From positions 1-9,577 of the forward strand of contig JAAYAV010000466.1 in the NCBI GenBank assembly GCA_012719195.1: 9,577 nucleotides of DNA. The letters run 5' to 3'. Shown here in pieces: positions 1 through 6,805 of this stretch. Position numbers and translations under genes: made by a program. Each line of letters starts with the position of its first letter. The first letter of the stretch is position 1. This DNA is from Anaerolineae bacterium. GTDB taxonomy: Bacteria > Chloroflexota > Anaerolineae > DRVO01. The notes beneath the pieces are model-generated. The model made no database searches. It saw only the letters and a list, made by a program, of their open reading frames with translations, and had not been told where the DNA came from.

Positions 1-1879
1 CTGCTCCGTTCAGGTGAACGATCGGTCTCTGTCCGTCGAGCGAAGCGTTGAAGAGCGCCACCCGCCTAGTGTCGCCGCCGTGCATGTCGACGGGGAAGGT
101 GAAGGCCGACCCCTCAACCAGCGCCGGAAGGGCGCCTTCCGGAGCCAGATGGCGGATCAGCCCCTGGATCAGCCGCTGCCGGCTGACGGAGAGGGTGAAG
201 GAGCTGGGCTCGCCCGCCAGAGGCAGCGCCGACACCGCCACTCGGCCGCCCAGGTCGTTGTCGCTCACCGTCAGCGCCGGTCCCAGACGAACACCGTGCG
301 GATCACACAGACTCGTCCACTCCTCCGCCCCGGGGCGCAACGTCTGATAGGCGACGCGCCCGAACGCGTTCACGCTCATCGAAAGGTGCGGCTCCAGCCC
401 GGATGCTGCCCCAGCCGGGCGCTCCAGACTGTAGTTCATCTCCTCGCGTCCCCACCAGTGACCATGGGCGACGGGCAAGTGGGCACCGAGTCCACGCTGC
501 TGCAGCACCGAGGCGGCTTCCGCGTCCAGCCAGAGCCGGCCCGCCAGAAGGGCCCGCAACTCGTCGTCCGGGTAGGCCCAGGCAACCGTCCCCCACAGGC
601 AGTTGACCGAGCCCGGCCTTGCCTGCACCGCCACTCCGATCGCCTGTAGGACATCGGCCGCCGGTGTGAGCGGCACCCATAGCTCGGATAGGTCATGTGC
701 TCCGCTTGTGCGCACGTGCAGCGCCGCATCAGGCCGCCACAGCACCCCCACGCCGCTGGTGACCAGTGATGCCGGAAAGGCGCGCGCCAGTTCGTCCAGA
801 CCGGGCCGGACCCGATTCAGGAAGGGCCCCACCCAGGGCTCGTCCTCGATGTGGTGCACCTCGAAGCTGAAGATGTCCAGCATCTGCGCATCGGCGCCGT
901 GGATCTGCGCCAGGGCCATCTGGCCCCACGTCACCGTATCCGACTTGCTGAACGGCGTCATCGGGTAGTTCTCTATCTCGGGGGTGACCTCCACGTTCAG
1001 GTCGGCGGGCCGAAGGTTCTTCTGATAGTCGAGCAGGAATGAGGAGCGGGCCAGATCGGCGCGGGTGGAGTCCTGGTAGCCGGCGAAGTGCGGCCTATGG
1101 ACGGTCCGTCCCCGGTGCTCGATGGACCGGAACAGGCGGTCCCAGTCGCGCCCCTCCTGACTGTGGCTGCTCGGATGGGAGCTCATCAGGCCGAGTAGGC
1201 TCGAGCCATCGGCCGCCAGGACAGCGTCCCGGATGGCGCTCGCCGCCTCGATCTGAGCGTCTTGCCAGGTCTCCTGCCACAGGCCGCGCCAGGGGTGAGG
1301 CTCGCCGGGACGAAGGATGTTGGCCACCACCTCCTCGCGGCCAACCTCGCGGCCCACCTTAGCGGCGAAGCGACTCAACATGGCGGAGCTGAAGTCGCCT
1401 CCCCAGGGGAGCGGGGCATGGTTGTGGTAGCGGAAGTCGTCCTCGATCCACACCACCCGGAATCCCACCGAGGAGAGAGCGCCATAGAGTTGGGCGATGT
1501 ACTGCTGCCAGCGGGGGCAAGCGAACGAGGCGACTGTTCGCGCCACCTCCCCCGTGGGGGAGACCATGGGCGTGAACGACCAGCCCTCGGGCTGATGCCG
1601 GCCGCGGTCCGTGTGCAGCACGGTATACCAGGGGTTCAGGCTCACCGCGATGCCACGGGCCAGCAGTTCGTCCCGCGTGTGCTGGAGGGCGGCGCGCCAT
1701 TCCTCGGTCTCGCCCGCGCTGAGGAAGCCGTTGTTCGCCGTCTCGGCATCGACGAAGAGCACCGCCTCCTCGATTTCGCAGTCGATACAGAACTGGGCCA
1801 ACGCCTCTGCCCGCCGGGCGATGTCGGGGCTCGGGCGCAGCTGGATGCGAAGGTGATACTGGGCGCGGCGGTCAGACAT
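1..1879 (-). CDS. Glycoside hydrolase-like TIM-barrel protein (3' end outside window)
   Basis: An uninterrupted frame runs from ATG at 1879 to the left edge: 626 codons plus one base, with no stop, so the C-terminus is missing. A perfect AGGAGG lies six bases upstream of the ATG. There is no signal peptide, so the protein is probably cytoplasmic. Residues 1-370 read like an (alpha/beta)8 barrel: FCIDCEIEEAVLFVD (30-44), VVWIEDDFRYHNH (142-154), then EVTPEIENYPMTPFSKS (297-313). Acidic residues E146, D147, D148, E301 and E303 are candidate catalytic residues. Residues 425-480 (LLAGRLWLDAEAASVLQQRG) resemble the middle, trimerisation-type domain of GH42-like enzymes. Near the window edge, VALFNASLDG fits a C-terminal beta domain. 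I recognise the style but not the exact family, so substrate and activity are unproven. It follows an importer operon on the same strand after 147 bases, which suggests it processes the imported compound. Confidence 0.8.
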   Translation of the reverse strand, partial: MSDRRAQYHLRIQLRPSPDIARRAEALAQFCIDCEIEEAVLFVDAETANNGFLSAGETEEWRAALQHTRDELLARGIAVSLNPWYTVLHTDRGRHQPEGWSFTPMVSPTGEVARTVASFACPRWQQYIAQLYGALSSVGFRVVWIEDDFRYHNHAPLPWGGDFSSAMLSRFAAKVGREVGREEVVANILRPGEPHPWRGLWQETWQDAQIEAASAIRDAVLAADGSSLLGLMSSHPSSHSQEGRDWDRLFRSIEHRGRTVHRPHFAGYQDSTRADLARSSFLLDYQKNLRPADLNVEVTPEIENYPMTPFSKSDTVTWGQMALAQIHGADAQMLDIFSFEVHHIEDEPWVGPFLNRVRPGLDELARAFPASLVTSGVGVLWRPDAALHVRTSGAHDLSELWVPLTPAADVLQAIGVAVQARPGSVNCLWGTVAWAYPDDELRALLAGRLWLDAEAASVLQQRGLGAHLPVAHGHWWGREEMNYSLERPAGAASGLEPHLSMSVNAFGRVAYQTLRPGAEEWTSLCDPHGVRLGPALTVSDNDLGGRVAVSALPLAGEPSSFTLSVSRQRLIQGLIRHLAPEGALPALVEGSAFTFPVDMHGGDTRRVALFNASLDGQRPIVHLNGA

Positions 1880-1885
1880 GAGATG

Positions 1886-1891
1886 CCTCCT
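1886..1891 (-). promoter_or_regulatory. Ribosome binding site AGGAGG of the glycosidase-like gene
   Basis: The minus strand reads AGGAGG, a perfect anti-Shine-Dalgarno match, six bases before the ATG at 1879. It fixes the start of the glycosidase-like gene and is the strongest ribosome site in the window. Confidence 0.85.
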
Positions 1892-1896
1892 GCGCG

Positions 1897-1920
1897 GCGT
1901 CAAGCGCCGACGCTAGCTTG
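1897..1920. repeat. Overlapping short inverted repeats upstream of the glycosidase-like gene
   Basis: Two alternative stems overlap here: CAAGC (1901-1905) with GCTTG (1916-1920), and GCGTC (1897-1901) with GACGC (1909-1913). They sit between the possible promoter and the ribosome site, where either an operator or a 5' leader hairpin could act. The arms are only five bases, so this is weak evidence. Confidence 0.25.
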
Positions 1921-1925
1921 AAGAC

Positions 1926-1954
1926 ACCTTAGCACTCGCGGGGGCAGCACTCAA
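1926..1954 (-). promoter_or_regulatory. Possible sigma70-type promoter for the glycosidase-like gene
   Basis: On the minus strand TTGAGT (1949-1954) is followed after 17 bases by TAAGGT (1926-1931), about 45 bases before the start codon at 1879. The -35 box matches well and the spacing is ideal, but the -10 box matches only three of six consensus positions. It may give the glycosidase-like gene its own transcription in addition to readthrough from the transporter operon. In high-GC DNA such matches also occur by chance. Confidence 0.3.
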
Positions 1955-2026
1955 CGGGCGCGCTGCAATGCATCCTCGCTTACAGTCCGGGGAGAGAGGC
2001 GGGGGGCAGCCGCTTCGACGATGGCT

Positions 2027-2227
2027 CTAGCGGCGCCGCTCCCTGACGTACATCGCAGTGCCCACGACGCCGATAATGAGGCCGGCTATCGACGCGGAGT
2101 AGGACACGAGGGCAAGGAAGAAGGTGCTCTCAAGAACCTGCATCACCATCAGGAAGGGTAGAATGACCCCGATGAGCAGCAGAGCGAGCCCGGTCAGGAT
2201 GATTGATCTAGTGCTTGACCATATCAC
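2027..2227 (-). CDS. Small two-helix membrane protein, translationally coupled to the ATPase gene
   Basis: A 66-residue protein. The GTG start at 2227 overlaps the TGA stop of the upstream ATPase gene by four bases (GTGA), a classic coupling arrangement that supports it being translated. There is no strong Shine-Dalgarno of its own. Two hydrophobic segments are clear: about residues 9-31 (IILTGLALLLIGVILPFLMV) and 34-60 (FFLALVSYSASIAGLIIGVV), followed by the basic tail RERRR. By the positive-inside rule both ends are probably cytoplasmic with a hairpin across the membrane. I do not recognise a named family. Its position as last cistron of the importer suggests an accessory role with the permeases, but nothing in the sequence shows a function. 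The stop is TAG. Confidence 0.7.
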   Translation of the reverse strand: MIWSSTRSIILTGLALLLIGVILPFLMVMQVLESTFFLALVSYSASIAGLIIGVVGTAMYVRERRR

Positions 2228-3255
2228 TGGTACCGCCAGCAGGCCGTAGAGTGTCCCGCCTCAGGCTCAAACGTCGGAGGCTCCTCCACGTCGCAGAGCC
2301 CATCAATGCGGGCCGGACAGCGAGGGTGGAAGCGACACCCCTCGGGTGGCCGCACGAGGCTAGGTGGTTCGCCCGGTGGCACATCTCGACAAGTCGCGGC
2401 GTTGGAAGCGTCCGGGTCCGCCGTGGCGTCGATCAAGGCCTGCGTGTAAAAGTGTAGTGGGTTGCGCACGACTGCGTCAACCCCCCCTTGCTCGATGATC
2501 TGGCCGGCGTACATCACCATCACGCGCTCGGCGAAGTAGCGTACTGTCGAGAGGTCGTGCGTCACGTAGATCACCGCCAGATGGTGCTCCTGCTGCAGCG
2601 CTCGTAGCAGGCTGAGGATCTCCACCCGCACCGAAGCGTCCAGCATCGATACCGGCTCGTCTGCCACAATCAGCCGCGGCCCCAATATCATGGCACGGGC
2701 TATCACGACCCGCTGCTGTTGTCCCCCGCTGAGCATGTGTGGGTACTTGGGCAGATACTCCGGCACGGGAGTCAGCTTCACTTCCCCCAGCACCTTGTGG
2801 ATCCGCTCCGACTGCTCCGACTCCACCCGGATGCCGTTCACGATCAGCGGCTCTCGCAGGGCCCGGCGAACGTCCATGAAGGGAGGCAGCGCTCCGTAGG
2901 GATCCTGCTGGACGTAGCCGACCTCAGCCCGGTAGGCGCGCATCTCCGCCCGCGACAGGTCCTTCACATGGCGCCCGTCGAACACGACGTCTCCCCGCGT
3001 GGGACGGTTCAGCCCCAAGATCGTCCTCATTAACGTGGACTTGCCGCAGCCGCTCTCACCCACTACGGCCACGGCCTGGCCCGTCCCGATCTCAAAGTTC
3101 ACTCCGTCCACGGCTCGCACATAGCCGGCATGCCCGAACCCGAAACGCCTCAGCTCGAACCAGACGCGCAGGTCCTGAACCGACAGGAGCGAACTGCCCC
3201 GGCCGTTTCCCGACGCCGAGATGAGCGACTCAACCTGGTTAGTGACAGCGGCCAT
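2224..3255 (-). CDS. Oligopeptide/oligosaccharide ABC importer ATPase, DppF/OppF type
   Basis: A 343-residue cytoplasmic ATPase, the usual length for the family. Walker A is GESGCGKST (66-74), the Q-loop is VQQDPYG (115-121), the ABC signature is LSGGQ (175-179), Walker B is LIVADE (195-200) followed by PVSMLD, and the switch histidine is H233 (VTHD). All residues needed for ATP hydrolysis are present. The Opp/Dpp-specific C-terminal extension follows, with NPLHFYTQAL and cysteines C307, C313, C321 and C339, the pattern reported to bind a [4Fe-4S] cluster in this family. The ATG at 3255 lies three bases after the preceding ATPase stop, with GGAG seven bases upstream. The 3' end overlaps the small membrane gene by four bases. 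It should form a heterodimer with the ATPase encoded upstream. The cargo is not determined by this subunit. Confidence 0.95.
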   Translation of the reverse strand: MAAVTNQVESLISASGNGRGSSLLSVQDLRVWFELRRFGFGHAGYVRAVDGVNFEIGTGQAVAVVGESGCGKSTLMRTILGLNRPTRGDVVFDGRHVKDLSRAEMRAYRAEVGYVQQDPYGALPPFMDVRRALREPLIVNGIRVESEQSERIHKVLGEVKLTPVPEYLPKYPHMLSGGQQQRVVIARAMILGPRLIVADEPVSMLDASVRVEILSLLRALQQEHHLAVIYVTHDLSTVRYFAERVMVMYAGQIIEQGGVDAVVRNPLHFYTQALIDATADPDASNAATCRDVPPGEPPSLVRPPEGCRFHPRCPARIDGLCDVEEPPTFEPEAGHSTACWRYQ

Positions 3256-3258
3256 GCC

Positions 3259-4233
3259 CTAGCTCCAACCCTTCTCATACAGCCAGCACTTCACGCTGCG
3301 CCCGTTGTGCCCGAACACGGGTGGCTCCTCCGAGCAGCGGTCGTGCCTGTGCGGGCACCTCTCTGCGAACCGGCAACCAGTGGGCGGGTCGATGAGACTG
3401 GGCGGTTGGCCCACGATGAACCCCGGCTCCTCATCGCCCCGGAGCCGCGGGACGCTCGCCATCAGCATCTCGGAGTATGGATGCAGGGGCTCACTGAAGA
3501 AGCCAGTGTTGTCCGCCACCTCCACCACCTGACCGGCATACATCACGGCCACCCGGTCGGCTAGCTCGCTGGAAGTGGCGATGTCGTGGGTGATGAGCAC
3601 GAAACTCATCCCCATCTCCCACTTGATCAGCTTGAGCTGGTTCATGATGTTTGCCTGCGTCAGCACGTCCAGCGCCGAGGTGGGCTCGTCCAGGAGGATC
3701 ACGTCGGGTGACGTCACCAGCGCCATCGCCAGCGCCACGCGCTGCCGCATGCCGCCGCTGAGCTCGAACGGATAACGGTTCACGAAGTCATCCGGAACGC
3801 CCACCAACTGGAACATCTCCCGCGCCCGGTCGAGGGCAGTGTTGCGCGACAGATCCTGGTGGACGACGGCCGGCTCGGCGACTTGCTCCCCCACCCGGAT
3901 GACCGGGTTGAGGGCGTTCATGGCCGCCTGCGGCACCATAGCCATGCGAAGCCAGCGGATCTCGCGGCGGAACCTCTCCTCCGGCAACTTCATGACATCC
4001 AGGCCGCCCAACTCCACGGCGCCGGAGTAGGCGTGTACGTTACGGGGGAGAAGGCGCAACAGCGCCCGCGCCATTGAGGTCTTTCCGCAACCGGACTCGC
4101 CGATGATGACCACGGCCTCATTGCGGTCCAGGCCGAAGCTCACCAAGTCCACTGCCTGCACGATGCCGCGCTTGGCGCGGAAGTGGAGCAGCAGGTCCTT
4201 CACACGGAGCAGCGGTTCCTCAGCTGAGTACAC
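3259..4233 (-). CDS. Oligopeptide/oligosaccharide ABC importer ATPase, DppD/OppD type
   Basis: A 324-residue ATPase, typical DppD length. Walker A is GESGCGKTS (45-53), the Q-loop glutamine is Q102 (MVPQAAMNALNP), the signature is LSGGM (158-162), Walker B is VILLDE (178-183), and the switch histidine is H216 (LITHD). The C-terminal family extension contains EPLHPYSEMLMASVPRL and four cysteines (C287, C293, C300, C316), the arrangement known for [4Fe-4S] binding in DppD/OppD proteins. The start is GTG at 4233, two bases after the permease stop, with GAGGG eight bases upstream inside the permease gene, so translation is probably coupled. The stop is TAG. The partner is the DppF-type ATPase three bases downstream. 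Together they energise import through the two permeases. Confidence 0.95.
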   Translation of the reverse strand: MYSAEEPLLRVKDLLLHFRAKRGIVQAVDLVSFGLDRNEAVVIIGESGCGKTSMARALLRLLPRNVHAYSGAVELGGLDVMKLPEERFRREIRWLRMAMVPQAAMNALNPVIRVGEQVAEPAVVHQDLSRNTALDRAREMFQLVGVPDDFVNRYPFELSGGMRQRVALAMALVTSPDVILLDEPTSALDVLTQANIMNQLKLIKWEMGMSFVLITHDIATSSELADRVAVMYAGQVVEVADNTGFFSEPLHPYSEMLMASVPRLRGDEEPGFIVGQPPSLIDPPTGCRFAERCPHRHDRCSEEPPVFGHNGRSVKCWLYEKGWS

Positions 4234-4235
4234 GG

Positions 4236-5567
4236 TTACAGCCCTCGCAGTCGCGGATTGAACACCCGGTCCAGGGCAAAGCCGACCATGGAAAAGCCCA
4301 GACCGGTAAGCATGAGAAGCGCGGCCGGCTGCAGCACCCAGTAGTAGTAGCCGTTGAACAAGGCGCCATTCTCGTTGGCGTCGTTAATGAGCTTGCCCCA
4401 AGTGGGGAGCACCGGGTCCCCCAGCCCTAGGACGGCCAAGGATGCCTCCAGGAACACGTAGGTGGGAATGGTCACGACCAGACTGGGGATGAGCATGGGT
4501 ATGATGCGCGGCACCAGGTACTGGGCCACAATGCGGCCCCCGCGGGCCCCGTACGCCCGCGCCGCCTCGATGTACGGCGCCTCCCGCACCTGGAGGAATA
4601 TGGCCCGGTAGGTCTTGATACTGGACCCGAAAATCCCCAGGGCCACCACCGCACCGAGTATCACCCAGATGGACCGTGAGTAGAACGTGCCGACCATGAT
4701 CAGGATGGGCAGGAATGGCAAGATCATGTTCACTTCCGTCAGCCGCTGGATCAGGCCATCCACCGCACCGCCGAACCAGACCCCAAACGCGGCGATGAAC
4801 ATAGTGGTGATGGTGGTGCCAACGGCGGCGAGCAACCCAAACGCGAGCGCCACCGGCGCCCCCCACATCAGCGCCACGGTAAGGTCGCGGCGACGGTGGT
4901 CCGTACCCGCCATACCGTGCACCTGGCCGTACGAGACCAGCTTCGCGTCCAGGTCGCCATCATCCTCGAAGAATAGCCCGGTGACCCGGACACGGTACTG
5001 CCCCTTGAGGGGCGTCAGCTCCTCAACGTTGGGGTCGGCCAGGAGCGCCCGTTGCGGTGCAACCCCCTTCAGGCGACGTACGAGGCTGGCGTCGGCCTCA
5101 AAGCGGTAGGCGTCCGACGCCTTTGAGCTCAGGTCGGCGACCTTGATCTCGCGGTCGTCCGGGGTGAACCACGTCACCTCCACGAAGGGCTGCTTCTCGC
5201 TGAAGCTCGCGTAGGTGAAGAGGCTCAGTTCCTGGGGGAAGTAGTCCGCAGTCCAGTCGAAGGTGAAGTCAAGCGTGGCATCGGTGATTCCGGGCGTCGA
5301 GCGATCCAATGACTTTTCGGCGGTGCCCGCGCGAGTGTCCAGGACCACCGTCGCGGGTAGGTCGGATTGTCGGAAGAGGTTGGTCCAGGAGGGAGAGGCG
5401 TTCTTCGGGTAGTCCTGCCAGACCTCCTCGCCGCCCCGCCACAGGCGGATAGCCTCACCGTAGGGCATTGTAACCAGAGTGTAGACGGCCAGACCCACCA
5501 CCACGGCTATGATAAGGAGGCCGACGATGGCCGACGGGTACTCAGTGAGCTCGCGCCAAGCCCTCAT
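4236..5567 (-). CDS. ABC importer permease, DppC/OppC type, with large extracytoplasmic insertion
   Basis: A 443-residue inner-membrane permease; ordinary DppC proteins are about 300. The first helix is at about 12-34. The family's landmark, normally soon after helix 1, is found only at 220-245 (AGTDHRRRDLTVALMWGAPV). About 180 hydrophilic, beta-rich residues (about 37-215) are therefore inserted and should lie outside the membrane. The remaining helices follow in the normal DppC order. The EAA coupling loop is clear at about 329-361 (APYIEAARAYGARGGRIVAQ), and the end VFNPRLRGL matches the family. The ATG at 5567 overlaps the upstream permease stop (ATGA) and has GGAGG nine bases before it. 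It would form the channel with the DppB-type subunit. The insertion may interact with the unusual binding protein; that is inference. Confidence 0.93.
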   Translation of the reverse strand: MRAWRELTEYPSAIVGLLIIAVVVGLAVYTLVTMPYGEAIRLWRGGEEVWQDYPKNASPSWTNLFRQSDLPATVVLDTRAGTAEKSLDRSTPGITDATLDFTFDWTADYFPQELSLFTYASFSEKQPFVEVTWFTPDDREIKVADLSSKASDAYRFEADASLVRRLKGVAPQRALLADPNVEELTPLKGQYRVRVTGLFFEDDGDLDAKLVSYGQVHGMAGTDHRRRDLTVALMWGAPVALAFGLLAAVGTTITTMFIAAFGVWFGGAVDGLIQRLTEVNMILPFLPILIMVGTFYSRSIWVILGAVVALGIFGSSIKTYRAIFLQVREAPYIEAARAYGARGGRIVAQYLVPRIIPMLIPSLVVTIPTYVFLEASLAVLGLGDPVLPTWGKLINDANENGALFNGYYYWVLQPAALLMLTGLGFSMVGFALDRVFNPRLRGL

Positions 5568-6709
5568 CGCTGCGCGCCTCCGTTGCCGCCCACCTTCACC
5601 CGTGGGTCCACCAGGGCGTAGACGAAGTCCAGCAGGAACACCGTGATGGCCAGCAGGTAAGCGTAGATGATGGCAATGCCCACGATCACCGGAGTGTCGT
5701 AGAGGTTGATGGCGCGGAAGTTGAGCCGCCCAAGTCCGGGCCAGTTGAACACCGTCTCCAGAATGATGGCGCCGGTCCAGAGGCTGATGAGAATGAGGGC
5801 GAAGTTCGTGATAATGGTGGGGAGGGTGGGCCGGAGTATGTAGCGGCTCTCGATAACCCGGTCGGGCAGGCCCTTGGCCTTGGCCATGTCGACGTAGTCC
5901 TCGCTCGAGTAGATCAGGAAGAACGTGCGCCAGTTGTAGATGGTGAGCACTCCGGAGCTCAGCACCAGCGCCAGGACCGGCAAGATCAGGTGCCTGATCA
6001 GGCTGATGGCGTAGGCGGTCGGGTCAGACGGGGGCGGGGCATCCACCATGCCACCGAAAGGCAACAGGCGCAGAAGGCCGGCGAAGATGAGGATTAGGAA
6101 GAGCCCGTAGAACCACCCGGGCGCTGCGCCCGTAGGGGCGAGCGCGATCACGAGTCGGTCCGCCCAGCTGCCGTAGGAGCGGGATAGCGCCAGGGCAGCG
6201 AAAATACTGACCACGAAGAGGATGAGCTGGGCGGCCCCCATTAGCAGCAGTGTCGGGGGAAGCCTCTCCAGGATGATGAGACGTACCAGTTTCGAGCCGC
6301 TGTCGCTGGTGAGGTACTCGGCGCGACCCAGGTTGAGGGTCAGGGCATCCTTGAGGAAGCGGACACTTCGGATGGCGAACGGCTGATCCAGACCCAGTCG
6401 CCCTTCCTCTATGGCTACCAAGTCGCTGATGAGGGTGCGCCGCTGATCTACTGTCAGGTTCTGGTAGGCCTTGTTCAGGGTGACCGAGATTGAGATCGAC
6501 TCCCGAATGGAACCCTTGCGGATCTCGTCGACATACCCGCCCATGTTGGCGATCAGAATGGTCAAGTAGATGCCGATGACTACGGTGATGAGCAGCACTA
6601 CCAGCCGCGTCGCTGAGTACCGGAAGAGCCGGCTCAGAGTGCTGATGCGTGCCTGCCGGTGCAGCTTCGCTGCCTCATCGGCGCGTTGCGTAACCGCTGC
6701 CTGCGTCAT
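5564..6709 (-). CDS. ABC importer permease, DppB/OppB type
   Basis: A 381-residue inner-membrane permease; DppB proteins are usually 305-340. A cytoplasmic N-terminus of about 30 residues is followed by helix 1 (about 34-55), then an enlarged extracytoplasmic loop (about 56-140) containing SVTLNKAYQNLTVDQRRTL. Further helices are seen at about 152-176, 185-216, 238-265, 299-322 and 340-366. The EAA coupling loop is at about 269-300 (EDYVDMAKAKGLPDRVIESR), and the C-terminus has the family-typical DPRVKVG. The ATG at 6709 has GAGGGAG (6712-6718) close upstream. The gene overlaps the DppC-type permease by four bases (ATGA). It is separated from the binding-protein gene by 96 bases carrying a strong hairpin. 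It forms the translocation channel with the DppC-type partner. Confidence 0.94.
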   Translation of the reverse strand: MTQAAVTQRADEAAKLHRQARISTLSRLFRYSATRLVVLLITVVIGIYLTILIANMGGYVDEIRKGSIRESISISVTLNKAYQNLTVDQRRTLISDLVAIEEGRLGLDQPFAIRSVRFLKDALTLNLGRAEYLTSDSGSKLVRLIILERLPPTLLLMGAAQLILFVVSIFAALALSRSYGSWADRLVIALAPTGAAPGWFYGLFLILIFAGLLRLLPFGGMVDAPPPSDPTAYAISLIRHLILPVLALVLSSGVLTIYNWRTFFLIYSSEDYVDMAKAKGLPDRVIESRYILRPTLPTIITNFALILISLWTGAIILETVFNWPGLGRLNFRAINLYDTPVIVGIAIIYAYLLAITVFLLDFVYALVDPRVKVGGNGGAQR

Positions 6710-6740
6710 TGCTCCCTCGCAGAACCGAGATCGGATATGC

Positions 6741-6767
6741 CGGGGGCGAGGCTCGGCCTCGCCCCCG
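6741..6767 (-). other. Perfect 12-bp hairpin between binding-protein and permease genes
   Basis: Arms 6741-6752 and 6756-6767 are perfectly complementary around a three-base loop; the minus-strand arm reads CGGGGGCGAGGC. It lies in the 96-base spacer after the binding-protein stop and before the DppB-type start. No run of U follows on the transcript (GGCATATCC comes next), so it is not a standard intrinsic terminator. In importer operons such a hairpin often protects or partly terminates the transcript so that binding protein is made in excess over permeases. That role is inferred from position. Confidence 0.75.
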
Positions 6768-6805
6768 AAGTCTGGGCCGTGAGCTAAGCCACCGGCCCGG
6801 TGAGG

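Noticed and set aside
14..1921. Several medium open frames on both strands within the glycosidase-like region, such as plus 1262-1921 and plus 14-649
   Set aside because: The continuous 626-codon minus-strand frame with AGGAGG and family-like motifs explains the region; the others are Arg/Pro-rich shadows.
6741..6767. Calling the hairpin a rho-independent terminator
   Set aside because: No U-tract follows on the transcript and the downstream permease genes have no evident promoter of their own.
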